Assembly (NCBI GenBank): GCA_900550645.1
Contig: URTA01000038.1
Coordinates: 1-23,759, forward strand
DNA from: an uncultured Porphyromonadaceae bacterium
GTDB taxonomy: Bacteria; Bacteroidota; Bacteroidia; Bacteroidales; Muribaculaceae
Length of the DNA stretch: 23,759 bases
Direction: 5' to 3'
The position numbers and the translations under genes are program-made. Every line of letters begins with the position of its first letter. The first letter of the stretch is position 1. Below, piece by piece: positions 22,874 through 23,759 of this stretch. The notes under the pieces are model-generated. The model searched no databases and was not told where the DNA came from. It saw only the letters and a program-made list of their open reading frames with translations.

Positions 22874-23722
22874 ATGAAAAAACTACTGCTAGTAATTGCA
22901 GTTGCCGTTTTCGCAACTACCATATTCCTGTCATGCAAGGACCGCAATCCTGTTGAGCGGATAGTAAGCCAATATAAAGACGGCAAAATTTCCGAAGACA
23001 GTCTGGTGACGTTTGTAACAGACTCCGCTAATTACAGCAAAATTGCAGAATGGACAAAGGCAAATTCAGACAAAGACAATGTGGCAGCTTTTCTGTTTGG
23101 AATAAGCTGCGAATATGGGCATGGTGTGGACAAGAATCTGAGCATGGCCAAGGCATACTTAATAAAAGCTGCAAACGGAAAATTGCCGATTGCCATGAGA
23201 GAATTGGGCTACCTGTACGAAACATATCCAGGGCATGAGAATACAGACTCCGCAATGTATTGGTATTTGAAAGCTGCTGAAGCTGGAGATGGCAATGGAT
23301 ATTCAGGAGCAGCCGGATTAAAAATCCGAATAGCCACTAATAATCAAACCCCTTTGGATACCACCGAGATATTGAAGTTGTTACAAAAAGGAGTAGAATT
23401 AAAATCCACAAATTGTATCTCTACATTAGCAGGATACTATTACAACGGATATATTGTGCCGCAAGACAAAAAGAAAACTTATAACCTGCTGAATTCCATT
23501 TCAGAAGAGAAACTGGATGCGTATGGTCTGTTCCTTTTAGGACAACTATCAGAATCAGGAGACGGAGGTGCAACGCAAAATTTCACCACTGCGTACAATT
23601 TATTTAGAAAATCCAATGATAAACGCACATACCCAGATGCAGCTTGTAAGGTCGGAGTCTACCTATTGCTCGGACAAGGTGTTGAACAAAATGACTCGTT
23701 GGCAATTATTACTGTCCGCTAA
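22874..23722 (+). CDS. Sel1-like repeat lipoprotein, 3' end probably frameshifted
   Basis: A 282-residue lipoprotein: signal peptide with lipobox FLSC (C21), then repeats of the Sel1/TPR-like type. Clear units are FGISCEYGHGVDKNLSMAKAYLIKAA, LGYLYETYPGHENTDSAMYWYLKAAEAG and VGVYLLLGQGVEQNDSLA, with weaker ones in between. Such repeats usually mediate protein binding, here in the periplasm or at the outer membrane. The frame stops at 23720-23722 (IITVR) in the middle of a repeat. Skipping one base near 23704 continues in another frame as LLLSAKHFREAARKKG to a stop at 23754-23756, which completes the repeat. The gene is A+T-richer than its neighbours. Confidence 0.82.
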   Translation: MKKLLLVIAVAVFATTIFLSCKDRNPVERIVSQYKDGKISEDSLVTFVTDSANYSKIAEWTKANSDKDNVAAFLFGISCEYGHGVDKNLSMAKAYLIKAANGKLPIAMRELGYLYETYPGHENTDSAMYWYLKAAEAGDGNGYSGAAGLKIRIATNNQTPLDTTEILKLLQKGVELKSTNCISTLAGYYYNGYIVPQDKKKTYNLLNSISEEKLDAYGLFLLGQLSESGDGGATQNFTTAYNLFRKSNDKRTYPDAACKVGVYLLLGQGVEQNDSLAIITVR

Positions 23723-23759
23723 ACATTTCAGGGAGGCGGCAAGGAAAAAGGGCTGATTC

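Overview
The window looks like a chromosomal segment from a Bacteroidota gut-type bacterium, probably order Bacteroidales and possibly Muribaculaceae-like. The reasons are a type IX secretion plug-type protein, a DUF4296 lipoprotein next to lspA, a DksA-like protein with a reduced zinc finger, paired rhomboids followed by an endonuclease/exonuclease/phosphatase-family gene, and repeated promoters of the Bacteroidetes primary-sigma type (TTG or TTTG, 19-20 nt, TAnnTTTG). Genus assignment is inference. Most genes are G+C-rich; four stretches (NYN gene, restriction-modification pair, Sel1-repeat lipoprotein and some intergenic DNA) are visibly A+T-richer and look acquired.

Layout. 1-473: a small two-helix membrane ORF and a hairpin. 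474-1907: cardiolipin synthase. 1940-5509: an accessory zone holding an NYN-domain nuclease-like gene with a structured leader, a MATE transporter remnant that has lost its middle, and a type II restriction-modification pair (BsuBI/PstI-type endonuclease with a C5-cytosine methyltransferase). 5597-8802 (minus): one apparent transcription unit ung - C_GCAxxG_C_C protein - T9SS plug-like DUF5103 - DUF3109 cysteine-rich protein, with a promoter in front and a terminator behind. 8832-11954 (minus): HU protein, argS, Bax inhibitor-1-like membrane protein. 12136-17110 (plus): two overlapping rhomboid genes, an endonuclease/exonuclease/phosphatase-family protein, and a secreted M3 metallopeptidase. 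17160-19087 (plus): a membrane FMN/[4Fe-4S] protein and a membrane-anchored nitroreductase. 19093-19229 (minus): tRNA-Leu(UAA) with its own promoter. 19234-21634 (minus): dksA - lspA - DUF4296 lipoprotein - small unknown gene, tightly coupled. 21751-23759 (plus): a YhcG/DUF1016 nuclease and a Sel1-repeat lipoprotein whose 3' end looks frameshifted.

The points most worth following are: an intrinsic terminator that ends four bases before the NYN start codon, behind two further stem-loops and a good promoter (an attenuator or small RNA); the PstI-type endonuclease paired with a cytosine rather than an adenine methyltransferase; the extracytoplasmic nitroreductase paired with a membrane flavin/iron-sulfur electron carrier; and promoters that would make the ung and first rhomboid mRNAs essentially leaderless. 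No CRISPR array, integrase, transposase or rRNA was seen.
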